64,000 bases of DNA from assembly GCA_947172415.1 (NCBI GenBank), contig OX359196.1, positions 2,234,501-2,298,500 on the forward strand, in the 5' to 3' direction. The notes under the pieces were generated by a model. That model had not been told where the DNA came from. It was given only the letters and a program-made list of their open reading frames with translations, and did not search any database. The position numbers and the translations under genes were made by a program. Positions 23,764 through 37,700 of this stretch are shown one piece after another. The DNA is from Chondrosia reniformis. Taxonomy: Eukaryota > Porifera > Demospongiae > Chondrillida > Chondrillidae. The first letter of the stretch is position 1. Each line of letters starts with the position of its first letter.

Positions 23764-25784
23764 TTAATGTATTAAACTAACCATAAGCAATGAGTCGTAA
23801 ATCCATTCTAAATCAGTACTTTCTTGCTTAGTAAGAGGACCCAACCCTCTCATAAAATCACCATCGGAGCATTCCCCTTTGTCAATGTAGGTCAGCAGAT
23901 ATGGACGACCTTCATAGTTGTATTGATATACTGATAGTTTCCTCTTAGAAAGATAAGTGACAGCAAATGTTTCGTGTCTTGGAATTATGCTGAGTTTACC
24001 TGATTCACTGTATGAAGTCATTTTTAAAGTAAAAATGCAAAGTATATGTATGTACACTATATGCAGTTCTTACACATTCTCATGTATTCCATCAAGTACT
24101 TTCTTTCCAATATCTATATATTCTGGTAAGATTTCACCTGCATCACTGTCAGTGCAAGAGCTGCAAACAATTCTTAGATCTAAAGAACTATACATCGACA
24201 TATGTAAGTATGGGTGAAACTGTATTCATTGAGCTATTAAAACACACTTACCCTTCCAGGAAGATCCCATCCAAAATAACTTCTTTTCTTTTCTTTCTTG
24301 ATATATCAATTACTTCGTAAGAGGTACCAACCTTTCGACACTTTATGTTAATCAGTGGATAAGCACCATTTTCAAGTTTTCCCTTGGTTAACACTACACG
24401 TATCTTCAAAATTGTTTCCTCACCCAACTTCTCCATTTGTAACTTGTTTTTTTGCCTATCAACAATTTGAGCAGCCATGCTATTGATAAAAATAAAGAAA
24501 CTAAATTAAAAGCTTAATTGAGGAATCTCATCAAGTAACAAATTACCTTGGTTTGAAGATATGCCTACAAGGCAGATCATCCTTGAAAAATGTTTCAACA
24601 GGGATACAATCACTGAGTTTGGCAGCTTGAAAAGAAAATGTCTTTTCTGCTCTCTGGGTATTCCACAAAACCTTACCTAACCTAAAATTATGGCCAAGAT
24701 ACACTGCAGGGTTTTATAAACTTTACGAGGCTAATGTTAAGTTATGTGTAGCTTTAAAGGGTTTATATACTGAATATTTTAGCTTTAACAATAAAAATTC
24801 TTTCTACAAGCCTGATTACAAGACTTTTGCATGCAGGCAAGGACTTGGAAAGTTCATCATCAAAGCATTATATAGGATACTCCAAATATACTTATACAAA
24901 AATTGTAGCCACCCACTTTCCTTCAATTTTTAAACTGATTGATTTAAAATGATCCTTTCCTTTACAGTCTGTCTCAAAATGTGGTAATAATATCTCCTGC
25001 AGTTTCTCCTTTAGAAGTTTAAATTTTGGAGTTGTCTTGATACATGCTTCACTATGCTATAGTTAAATGCAGAAATAGCACATTAAATAAATTTCTACAC
25101 ATAGTGTGATGTTGTCACAGTGTTTTATACAATGTTCTACATGTTTAAGGTTTATGAGATGCGATAGAATAGTACAGCCTCTGTGTATATAAGCTTCAAG
25201 TAGTAATTTAAATGTAACCTGGTAATTAATGAACATGGTCATATCTTTTGGTGTCATAGGTAGAATTTAGATTTAAACTTTCGCATTCTGAATCTGAAAC
25301 AATAACTTTTATGGACCCTGATTATTGTGAATTGTGGATTACTGTGGATTTTCTTCTGGCTTGGAAGATGTGTCATGATTATTAAGGCTGGTACTGTATG
25401 TTATATGAATTACCCAGATTACTTACAGAAACTGCAAATAAAACAGTTATGTTACTTAGGTGAGTAATAATAGTGTTTTCAACATTAATGTTAAGTTTTT
25501 AACATGTTGATCTCGATGTCCATTTTATCCAGGTGTTCACATATGTATATACCAAGGATATTTGAATGCATAGCATGCTAATACACAGTGTAATGTAAGC
25601 ATACATGTACCTCTGATTGGATTGAACTTTCAAGTTGCATAACCTGGAAGTCCTTGGTAGAAGCCGTAGCTGGTGAATAGCATTTGGAGTAAGGAACCAT
25701 TGAAACTGATGCCTTCCTATCTAACTCAGTTAGGAAGTAAACCTTTTTATACCAATCCTTACTAGGTAATATTGCACCCATTAC
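23764..25784 (-). CDS. Exons 12-17 of the kinase-KH gene: unrecognised C-terminal region
   Basis: Six exons coding residues 674-1008. Features seen: [15 protein letters not shown], a Lys/Glu helix [15 protein letters not shown], then alternating hydrophobic strands ([21 protein letters not shown]), a basic RKKRKEV, and a final block with [30 protein letters not shown] and LEWIYDSLL. Alternating strands and helices suggest one or two folded alpha/beta domains and not disorder. I recognise no family. Exon boundaries use GTGGGT, GTAATT, GTAAGT and GTGTAAGA-region donors; the choice at 24074/24007 is the only one that keeps the frame. Confidence 0.7.
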
Positions 25785-28700
25785 CTGAAGAAATATACAT
25801 ATAGGAAAAAATAACTTTAATTCCATAATGAAATAAGCCTAAGTAATAGTTATAACACACTTATAGTATACAATATTGTGCTATCCGATTGACTGGCTTG
25901 ACAGTTTTTGTTGATTAGTTATGTAGTACATGTTGTATGCTATGTTCTATTATTGGTATATTGCTATATTTAGCATGTTACCTTTTATGTAGGTGTTGCC
26001 TGTAACAGCCATCATTGTCTTGCATGATTATATATGTGTGTGGTACTGAATAATAATTATGTGATTGGCAGTGCCATGTGTAAGAGTCTTGTTGGTAAAC
26101 AAACCCTCAATACACACTCACTACAAATATAAGGCTGCATGGCAAACAGTTAATAACAAAATGATGAAAGGATTGTGACATAGCAATTACATCAGGGTAG
26201 CGAGCTTCTATCGTGTGTGGAAGCTTACGTCAGGGTAGTGAGGTTCTCCCTCAGGTAAAGCTAATGTCAAGTAAGATGACTGCAACATCTAGTGGAGAAG
26301 GCTAATATTTGCCAAATAATTCATGTGACCAGCCCCATTATTAATGGTGCCAGTGCACCAGTTATGCATTCTTTGCTACGTTTGACTTCCCAACTCCCCT
26401 CATGTTGCTTGTTAGGATGGCAGAGAAAGATGTCTGTACAAAGTTGGTTAGGAGATCATAAAACAGCAAGATGTACATATTCTTAAGGGGCAATCAAAGA
26501 ACATTTTGGAAAGCATTAAAATATATTTATACCCTTAGAAAGAAACAACAGATCGAAGAGGTAGCCCTCACAAATTAGGCTAGGTAATGGTAACCTTAGC
26601 AGTGATAACCTGATGGAAGACATCAATTATTACTCATGTCAATAATAGAACCATTATAGGCATACAGTGCTGATTAAAGATACGTAGCCATACTATGTAT
26701 GTCAGGTGTGATCTTGGAGAGCGAATCGCCGTGTTGCAGCAGAGCGAAGACATGTCTACCCCTTTATCTGGCTATTTACGACAGCGCATTGTTAGTTTGT
26801 GGACGCAAGGACAGAATATCTCCTCCATCGTCAGGATTCTACATGCGGAGGGAAGAGACACGATTCGAACAACTGTAAGAAAGTGGATCTTCCGCTGGGA
26901 GGAGCAGAATTGCCTAGAAGACAAGCCGCGATGTGGACGAGCTTCGAAAATAAGCAGCGAAATTGCAGAATACGTGGACCAGCAGCTTGAGGAAGATGAC
27001 GAACTGTCCTCTGTCGAATTGCAACGCATGGTGCCATAATTCGTCACCATGCAGGCGTTAGTCGTTTGTTTCGCGGTTCGAAGTTGTTACAATTAAGTGC
27101 TAATATGCGTGTACATTTTTACTCGCACGAGTAAAAATGTACACGCACGAACCACACGCACGCTACATACGATTTGCTGGCTACGTATCTTTAATCGGTA
27201 CTGTATGTGCATACTACACATTAGCTACCAATCACTGGTGGGTAATGTCAACACCAAAAATGAAGAAACAACAAACTCCTACTTTTAAGTCAGTATTACA
27301 CTAAATGTATTGCATCATGGTTACTAATCTGTACTGCACATGCAGTTTCAGTTTGTGTACATACCAATATGCCTGAACAAATTAGACACAGACTATGGTT
27401 GGAGAGTGGTTGCATCATGCCATCGTATTGCTGCATTCAAGGGATCATTTCTTTCTGATTCGTTCTCTTGGCATCTAAAACCCTCTGCTCACAATGGACA
27501 TTCATTATTGACTGTCTAATGTCAGGTAATTCTTGTTGAAGGTTTTGAACAATCTTGAATATTCCATCCATCAGAAATAGACTGAGACGGTTCTGAGAGA
27601 ATCCCATATTCTTCTCGCCACCTGGGTGGTCATTCTTGACCACACAATACTCTACTGATGTTCATCCTGGAATACAGCAGGGACTACAGATGCACAAGCT
27701 GCTGTTGCATGTGTGATAGTGAATGAAGGATGTCCAGGGCCTAAAGAATGTTGTCCTGGTATACTGTACCTAGACGATATCCTTGGAATGCCAGCAGATG
27801 CAGCAGCTGATCCAAAGATGTAAGTGACTGTATGGCACTAAATTCTTCCTCACTTCTCAGTCTGCCTAGCCTCTGTAGTGTGTTCTTTCAGATCTGTGCT
27901 ATGGTCCAAATACGCACCAATTAACAACATCAGGAAACTGTTGATTCACATATCCCCAAACTGCCTTTCATATGATTGAATCAAACTAACCATCTTGTCC
28001 ATTCCCAAGAGGTTGCAGAATTAACTCACTCCAGCTATTTTATATATTAATATTGATCTGTAACGTCATGTCAAGGCACAGAAACAAGAATGCTATCTCT
28101 ACTGTGGCATAAGCTTCCACACGAGGTAGAAGGTCCTACCCTGACATAAAGCTTCCACCTAAGGTAGAAGGTCCTACCCTGACATAAAGCTTCCACCTGA
28201 GGTAGAAGGTCCTACCCTGACATAAAGCTTCCACCTAAGGTAGAAGGTCCTACCCTGACATAAGCTTCCACACGAGGTAGAATTCCTTATCCTGACACGT
28301 AATTACCCTGGCATACCTTTGAAAGCACAATCATAGCTTCTTCATATCCTTCCTTGCATTCTTCTAAAGACTTTGCTCTAATAGTGACGACATCCTATCA
28401 AAAACGCATACACAGAATAAGTAATGTATATAAGCAACTTAAGTAGGTTTAGATTATTGTAACTGGTAGATTAGACCTGTCACCTAATAAATAAGTCACA
28501 AGACATATTTACTTGCACTACACTCCCATGCATACAGTACATCAGCATATAATAATATATATGTACTTGATCTCACCCCAAAGGAGTTGCTCGGCATGTC
28601 TATGTCAACGTAGCACCCTTCAAGTGTCTTTATATACTGAATGTTGTTGTGCTTGTGGCCACAAAATATACTGTGACGAAGGTCACCAGGAAGGAGAAGA

Positions 28701-31700
28701 TTTCTTTGAAATAAATCCTGTCTCTTTGGATCATCATGAGTAGATGTTTCTCTTAGCTGTATATATACATGAAGAAACATATCCATATTAAAGTCCACGT
28801 ATATACACACATACACTGTATTTGAAATGGCAAATCAACATCAAGATATTCATAAATAATTTTTAAAGTGTTCATTAACCAGGATTTAAACCACATAAAT
28901 AAATAGCAGAATTAATTGTAGTACAGTACAAATGAAATCTTACTAATTAATGCAAACCATAGTTGTTAAGAGTGAATAATTAATTCTCTAGTTTAGCCTT
29001 ACTACTAGCCCTACCCATAAGTACTGGTTCTGGCAACACATAATGACATACGTAGAAGGGTGAGTTTTCTGTGACAATCTATAGCTAAATGGTATAATCA
29101 AAACAATTGAAAGCTACAACATGAGTCATGCTCCTAGACAAAGACACATGTTTATACTTGCAATATTGTATACCCAATATGTACGTACAACTATTTAAGC
29201 CAACAAAGCGAAGTTGTTATATATGTATAGTCAGGACAAGCTTGCTTAATAAGCATAAAATGATAGATTCAGATCCGTATTAAACCTGAATTCAAGTTAT
29301 TTATCACCTAAAAAGGTGAGGAGTTGCTAGACCAATTTAAATTATTTTGCACTGACAATACTGTCTCCTATAGGTACAATATTAATACCAGAAACACTTA
29401 CGCTATCCTTGTCAGTGTTCCTGTTATCATTGATTAGTGTACATATCATAGTTGCAGCTTCTTTTCTTCTGCGTCCACTTATGATGAAGGCCCTATAGTA
29501 CTAAACATACATGACTTCATATATATATATATAGTACAAGCATAGAGTATCTGGCACTGCTCAGGTGATGTAGTAGTTTACTAATATACTATTTTATTGA
29601 TCTAAAGATGTGGCCATGAATTAAAAAACCGAGCCACACAGAGACAGATAATGGAATTAAACTTATTAATTTTCTTATTCGTTCTCTATGACTTTGAACA
29701 CATAGCCCATGTTACTCCCCACAGAAATTTTCATTTGTAAGCCAAGTTTGGAGTTAGTGGCTTGTAGCTTGCTTGATTGATATAGATACTGAAGAAAAAA
29801 TGCTTGGGATTTGCCTTAGTGACTAAGAAACTAATTTTAACAAAGAAAACTAATGCATAGGATTTGCTTTAATGGTTGGTTCACTTCCTGTGTAAACATG
29901 TTAATCAAAAATTAAACCTGTCTATATTAGATAAAGTCCCTCCATTATCATCCCAATATCATGGCTGTGGGGTATAAATATACTGTCAAACCTGTGTTAG
30001 TGGTCACCTGAATAACAGTTGGTTCTCAGAGTCCCCCTCATAAATCATATACGTATACAATGGGCCATACATAAGGCTTTCTAAAATACACATGTCTAAT
30101 AAGGAGACCAAGTTTAGATGGTCCTAATCCACCCGCATTAGACAGATTTTGCTGTATAATGCTAAAGGTATAGTTAAATTCCACTAAAGTTAACCAAACA
30201 ACCAGTCAAGGCTTCTTTCTATAGCAACCTCTTTATTGTGCAGCACTCTTCGCTATGCAATGGAAATGAAGTGAAATACGTAGTATATAGCAATAACATC
30301 TCCTGGTTCCATGCAGGCTACCACAATATAAGTATACACAAAGATGTATGCATTTGATATACATCACATGTACTTTATACATACATAATTTAAACCAAAT
30401 CCCTATTCTACATATAATGTAGAAGCAACTGTAAGCAATAAGGGTAACCTGTAATGTATCACTAGTATTGGGACAAGCTTAATTTTATTTTCCCGTTAAA
30501 TAGTAAAGTAAGCTATATGATTGAGTATAAAAAACAATGCAGCTTTTAATTCTTAAGTATTAAAATTTCAACCTTTGCTAAGGCCTTCTAAGCATACCAT
30601 GAGAAAAAGTATAATAATATATACCCAAGAGATATAATATGGTTAGAAGAGGAAGCTAACACATTTAAGATCTTTACTTAACATCCCTGGATGTTTTATA
30701 TGTCTAATTAAAAGGCTGGTAACACTAGCAACTACTACTTGGACGAGTTGCTAGATTTGGTAGGTATGAATCTCGGTGAGAGGTCTCTCCCTTGTGCTGC
30801 AAGTGTTGGCAGCTGCAGTGGCTTAAAGAAGCAATCAAGACTCATTCTCATATTCGACGCGCCTATGGACTCCTAACACATGAATAATCCATGTGTCAGT
30901 ACTGATATCAAAAAGTGTAAATGTGATCACTAACTGTTAATAAAATAGCTAATAATTTTTGGCAAATTATAAATTGTGCAATTCGCAATTGCCTAATTGG
31001 CAGTCGCCAATAAAAGGCAGCCTACAGTGTATATATACGTACACAACCTTTTGCAATATTATTACAATACCAATATATAGCACTTCTAAACTTCTCATAC
31101 TAGAAATTATAATTACAGTACATTAAACATTATGCAATTATAGGTTTACCGTTATTTATATATGATAACTGAGAATTATCACTCTGTATCTTTGTGGAAA
31201 ATACTTCTGCACTATAAATATTAACAGTTGCTTATCTTACCAATTTTTTACTATTTGCTAAATTAGTTGATAAAAATATCACAGTTAAATTTCAAAAGCT
31301 AACTAGACATACTCGCATAAAGAACCACGAAGGAAGGGTTGTGTTATCTAATTTGAATTTTAATGATCATACTTACTGAAGTGAATAGAACACTTGCTTC
31401 TGTCTCACTTTCAATGCTCTTCACATTGTTCCGTTTTCTACCAAAGACCCTACCAACACATACATCACTTGGAAGTTCTACTGATTCAACTTCCTAAAAC
31501 AAAAGCAAATTGAACTTCTAGCACATGAATAGAACATTGAAACTTATTGATATTTATAATAGTAATACATAGAGTAAACATCTGTATATCAAAATCCTAG
31601 GTACACAAAAAGCAAGCATTCATTAGTGCAAAGAGGCTTCCTCAATTTAGCGGTTTTCTTAATTAAGTGTGATTTGTTTATCAAAATGATACTGCTTTCT

Positions 31701-34700
31701 TTACTAACACCACTTTGTGGGAAAATAATAACCACATTCAGTCATCTTTGTACCAGGATAATGCATAAACATACCCCGTTGCCAGGGCAACCGCCGGGAT
31801 ATAACTATATTTAAGAAGCTATATACTGCCCTCGGATTTTTAAATTCTGTTTAGAAGCTATATACTGCCCTCGGATTCTTAAATTCTTTTTAAGAAGCTA
31901 TATACTGCCCTCGGATTCTTAAAGTCCCACCAAAATAACGATAAGAAGCTTCGGAGTATATATCACTTATACCACGGTGCTTCGGTGTATATGGGTTTTA
32001 TACGTACGAGTCACGAGGGCGCATAGTATAACTAATACATACATATAATCTTAATTGTTATGATTGATATCAATTATTGAATGTTAGTTTAATATATTTG
32101 ATAGTTGAATTATTATCAGTGAAATTAAATTCTAATTTACACATAGAAAAGATACTGGCTAATAGGAATTCCCTAACTACATTTCTTCATGCCTATAAAG
32201 GTCCTTTAACTTTTCAAATATCAAAAGATAGAATCTAATATGTAAGTAGGTTTCGTTGTATATATTTCACTTACTTCATAGTCACATGAAAAGGCAATGG
32301 AACTGGTTGTTCCGGTTTCAGTATTTTTGGAAGCAATCTGGAAAAATGTGCATTAAAAACAGACTACCCTTAGCTATTGTACATATTACATACGTATGTA
32401 TATTACGTACATATCTAAACAGTAAAGCACACCTTCTGTTGTATTAGTTCATCCAATTTTGACAAACCTTGCTGTCGAATATTACTAGTTTTTCCTTCAA
32501 TAATAAAACATTCTTTACCCTAGAGGTAGAAGGCAGATCTTGAAGCACAACTTCTCAGCAAAATGGTGGCTGATAGCATGATGAAATTTTCTGATTACAT
32601 ACCTTGTCATAATAAATGCGGGCTCCAGTCACTTTATGTATACTCTTCATATTTGTTCCATTAGCTCCAATTATCAATCCAAGCACACTTTTATCACCAT
32701 CAAAGGGATGACACAGATTTTCCTTAGTGGCAGTAGTTACTTCCTAATATAATAAAATACAAATTGCAAATGTAAGACCACTAGAGAAAATAATTTCAAA
32801 ATTTCTAAGAAGGCAAGTGACAAATTTTGTGTAGCAGTAGGCACTACTCATCTCATGGGTGGCTGCAATCACAAAGTAGGGTCATGCGTATATAATTATA
32901 AGGAACCATGTCAGAGCAAATAATCAAACTTGACAACAAGATTAAATGAAAGGAGACCTTATCTTTTGAAGAGCACAATTCAATCAGATATTCAGCAAGC
33001 TATGTATTGTAGATAATTAAATCCAGGTATTCTGCAAACAATAGATAAATGACAGTATGCCAATGCTTTATAAGCATCAGCATAAGAGTTTTTATAATTG
33101 TAACCAGATGTTCCCACACTGATAGTAATGGCCTTTTTTATATTGGAATTACAGACTTGTGTTTGTCCATAGAGCCATCAAAGTGCTATCGTAATAGAAC
33201 TAATCAGAAAGCCAGAAGAAATACCTCAAGGGGTTATCATGGATGAAGATTTATGTTAAATTTGCTTGGGTACTACTTACTACTGAACAAATAGTGAAGA
33301 AAGCAATGGAGTAAATAAAGGAAATTTCAACAATGTGGTTCACAATTTATGGGTATGCTGTTTAGATTTAGCCTCTTTTGTAGGTAGCCACATAAAGAAT
33401 ATAACAGGCATTTAGGGCCGGAAATCCATCTATCAGTGGACTCGTCCATTACTCTTTTGATAAACACCCATGAATAGTGAAATATTCAACTAAAATGGCA
33501 AAATGCAAACAGGTATCCCACAATATCTTTACAAAATGAATGTTTTGCTCAAAATGGTTTAAAATGTAAACACTAGAAGTGCTGCTTTATGCAGTGTTAT
33601 ATACAGCAGTTGTGTTAAAAATTATAAACGTTCTATACTCCATGTGGTGTAGGACGTATTCATATTTGGTACCATTAATTAGAAACATATGGGAAAGGGT
33701 GCACCCATGGATAGTAACATTGGCGCTAGGTAGCGAAGGCGTATGGATCTCGCCGAATTTCGAAGCCAGTGACCCAGTTGTTGACTCCATGTATCCTAAA
33801 CCTTTCAATGCACCTGCCACACAATGGGGAAAGCTGAATGAACCGCTAGCAAAATTGCATTATGCATAGTACTGGAATGAAAGAGCAGTCAAAGTGAGGG
33901 TGGTGGAATGCGGCCTAATTGCTAGACCTAGCAAAGGATTCGTTGCAGCCTCCAATTGTGCAGGACGCTGGGCAATGATGAGACAGTCCTCTTGGAAATC
34001 CAAAGTCCATATACAAAAAGGGATAGCAGTATAAAGGAGGCATGTGTTGATGGCAACTTCTTCTGTACATTGAACAATTCAGAGCTGCAGCTAAAGCGAC
34101 ACCACAACTACAATCACCAGGTACAACTACAGCTCTACTGTCATCCAAATATAAACAAAATGGTGTGACTTCTTTATATATACATGAAAAGACTGTGGAT
34201 GTGAACGAATCTACCGAGATATTGCATGGCAACAACAATCTGTACCTGAGCTAGAACGCTACTTTGATGAATAGATCACACCTGAACTTATTAGGCCACA
34301 ATACAAGCCCTCATACTACCTGACAATGTAATTGCATAACCATTATGACACTGCATTTAATTATATACTCACACATGTTATTCATGTATACAGAGTATAA
34401 GAATATAATATAAAGGAGGATAACAAAAGTTAGTTAGCACAGCACAAATAAAAAACATTTGTGTACTTGTCTTACAGAAAGATGATGGCAATACGCAGTC
34501 GAACATGTGAAAATTTTTTATCCGCTCCTTACAGCATTCTACATGAATGCACAGAGAGGCTATCCTGCGTGTAATTATCTTGTCCTTGGCATCAAGCTGC
34601 TGTTTGCCCTTGAGAAAAGGAGGGATATTTACACGAAACCTCAAGGGTGTATGTCAAAACCTCCATCTGCCATTATGGTGTCTCCAACCTCTTACAGTCC

Positions 34701-37700
34701 TAGCAAGCCACTACGTCTAACTATTTCCTTATCCAATAATGAATCTGGGAAGAGATTAGAGGTAAAAGTCAGCACTCCTGATGGAGATATGCCAACTAAG
34801 GCTTTGTATGTGTTGTGGTTCTTACAGTGCAAGAATGTCAATTGTTGAATCTCTGGCATTGATGGCATGTCAATATAAAGTTCAGTTGCATCAATGATAA
34901 TTCTTGTTGTTGGGTAATCTCTTTTTTAACACTTCAGGCATGGTCGCTTGTATAGCATCTTTCGACATCCAGAAGGGTAAATCCTTTAGTTGGTGGTACA
35001 GAAAGCTTATCCATGTGGACCAAACACTACTGACAGTGGACTGTGATACAGCAAATCGGTATGCTAGTCTTACTCAAACAGGCCTTGTTGTAAATGCATG
35101 AGGACCATTAGAAGCTCAGCAAGAAATCGCTTTCTCTTCAAGTTAAAAAAGGTATTATTAAAGCTTTGGACGAGGGTGCCAGTCAATCAGGAATAAAGAC
35201 GGCGATAGCGAAAAAGTTTGAAACTCTACCGTATCTGCTATCATTAAGATTTGTACAAGGATTATCAGTGCTTACGAGCAGTCTACTTTTGAGCCTTCCA
35301 GAAAACGATTGAGGACATCCACTTACAACGACAAAGTTTATATCTGCAAGACAAAGGAAACTTACTGATTTCTTTATATAGCCAGTAGGAAACGTTATTA
35401 TGTACACTTTATACACTTTACGCATTTTGTATGAAAATTTTGATTTCTGTTAAGATTAAAAATTCTGTTAAGACAAAAAATTTTAGTAGTCCCGACCATT
35501 TTATCCTAACAGGGCTCAACTGTATATCAAGCAGGGACTATCTTACTCCCAACTTGGTATCACACAGTGCTGTTGTTATTGGAAAAGGGAAGAAAAGACA
35601 AAACTACAGATATCCAAAAACGGAGGAACCACATAATAATTGGCAAGGTCTTTGGTAAGGATATGATCAACATTTCCCCACTATGAAGAGCTAGTCTCTC
35701 GTGTAAAAAGTGCGCACAGGGAGTTAATTTGCAGGTGGAAAGGGTGCATTCGCATGCAGGCACCATTTAAAGATTATTGTACGCAGCAAGTACGTATGAG
35801 ATAACACACTGGGAAAAGCCTATAATAAATGTGATGTGAGTCTATTTCAAGTCCTATATGCATGAATATTATGCATGCTTCAATTGTTTTGTTTTGGACA
35901 AGTGTTTATCAGGTAAACAGTGTCTGTATTCACAGCACAGCATCTCATTGGTTATGGGCTTTTACAGAATCATTCGTAGCTACTAATCCATGCATCATAT
36001 ATAAATTTACTCCTTTGTTAATATATATTTAGAGGTATATATGCATGAATATAGTATGTATTTGCAATAATGACATCTTGTACGTCTTTTTTTATCGTGC
36101 TCATTATCCTGGATGCTCAAAGGCTTACATATATATACGTACAAAGTTTTCCTGGCATTCTTTTTATAGTACAATTGTCCAAGTATTTCACAAGTAAGTT
36201 AAACAAGTATCCACGTGTTTAACAATAATTTACAACTTACGTCAGAACACAAGCAATAGATGATTGATCGTTTTTATTCATTTTGTAGGCCTATAATAAG
36301 GATGATCTAAAACGATTTGGGACGAATTGAAAACTAAGCCGAAACAAAATGGTACGCCATTCTGGCTTAGTCTTAACGAACGGAACGTATACTTTTTTGA
36401 CGTATATAAGTATATAAATTTATTAAGATATACGCATATTACATACGTACACACCTATGAAGTGCTAAGGGTTGTTTGTTGTGATCATGATTTAATCCAG
36501 AGGTATTATAGAGTAACAGCAACATAAATTCTTGCTAATAGGACATTTCAACCCGTAGGTCTTCATCAGCAAACATCACCTATATATTACACTACCAGTG
36601 CTAATTTTATTGAAAGATTTATTGATGACTACTTTTAGAGGATAGAAAGACAAAAGCAAAATGTCAAGGATGTATGGAGCAAATTAAAGGAGGAAGGTCT
36701 TAAGCCCAAGTTTAATGGCAAAATCAAAATTCTGATTTGTCACATGCATGTAATATGTCATCTTGTGGAGCCGTATGTACACAAACCTTTTAAAGACTGT
36801 CAAAAATATTATATTAAACATATTTTCTATATACTCATGAAAATGTATCTATTTATATTCTCCATGTAGAGCTTTAGGCAACGGTTATTTAGGAAGGATA
36901 TGGCACTGCAGAATTTAAGAAATTTTAATTAAAAGGCCTAGGAGAAGAAATTAAAGTCATTAATTGTGACTGCAGCCATTTTAAGAAACAAAGACTATGA
37001 ACATATCATCATCCATAATTTTTATATTTCTATCTACATGTTCACTGCAATATTCAGATGCTTTCAAAATGAAAGTTGTCAATCTACCTTTCAAGCAAAA
37101 GATGCATTAAAAATATACATATATTCGAGGGACATTAAAGTTAATGTCCCTACGTGTATATATTATATATAAAAGATAATGTTTTGAAAGAAATCATCTA
37201 CATATAAAAGACACTTAATTTTGTTGATTGCACCTCAATATTGAACCAATAAACAATTCAAATGTGGTCTAGAAAGGAATGGTTTAACATTCCTTGCCAT
37301 TTTCTAACATAATTATGAATAGACCTGATAATAACCTTGTAGTCATTTAATATAAATTAAGTCCTCCCTTTTTGTTAGGATTTTGAATTAATGTATATAT
37401 CAGCCACAGTCTACAATAATTTGTTATTATGCTGATATGTATGGTTTCCGTTGGTATGCCTGTGAAAACCAAGTTATGCAGATCCCATGGAGGGACAGTT
37501 AAAACTACTGATGTGTCCCTATGGATTTAGTCCACTTATACATGAACACCTATTCCATTTTCCTTACCTATTATATACGTATATAGAGAGAGAGAGTGAG
37601 ATTTTCATAAAGCTCCAAAGTCATTTTTAAGCTACAAAGGCTTACATAATGCTGGTCCAAGAAAAGAAAAGAATGCCAGGAAAACTTTGTACGTAGGAAA

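Noticed and set aside
27340-27880. Possible exon or retro-fragment in intron 11
   Set aside because: Slightly coding-like composition but no consistent frame, motif or splice sites.
33579-34238. Open frames on both strands in intron 4
   Set aside because: No motif on either strand; possibly transposon debris next to the DDE_Tnp_4 remnant.
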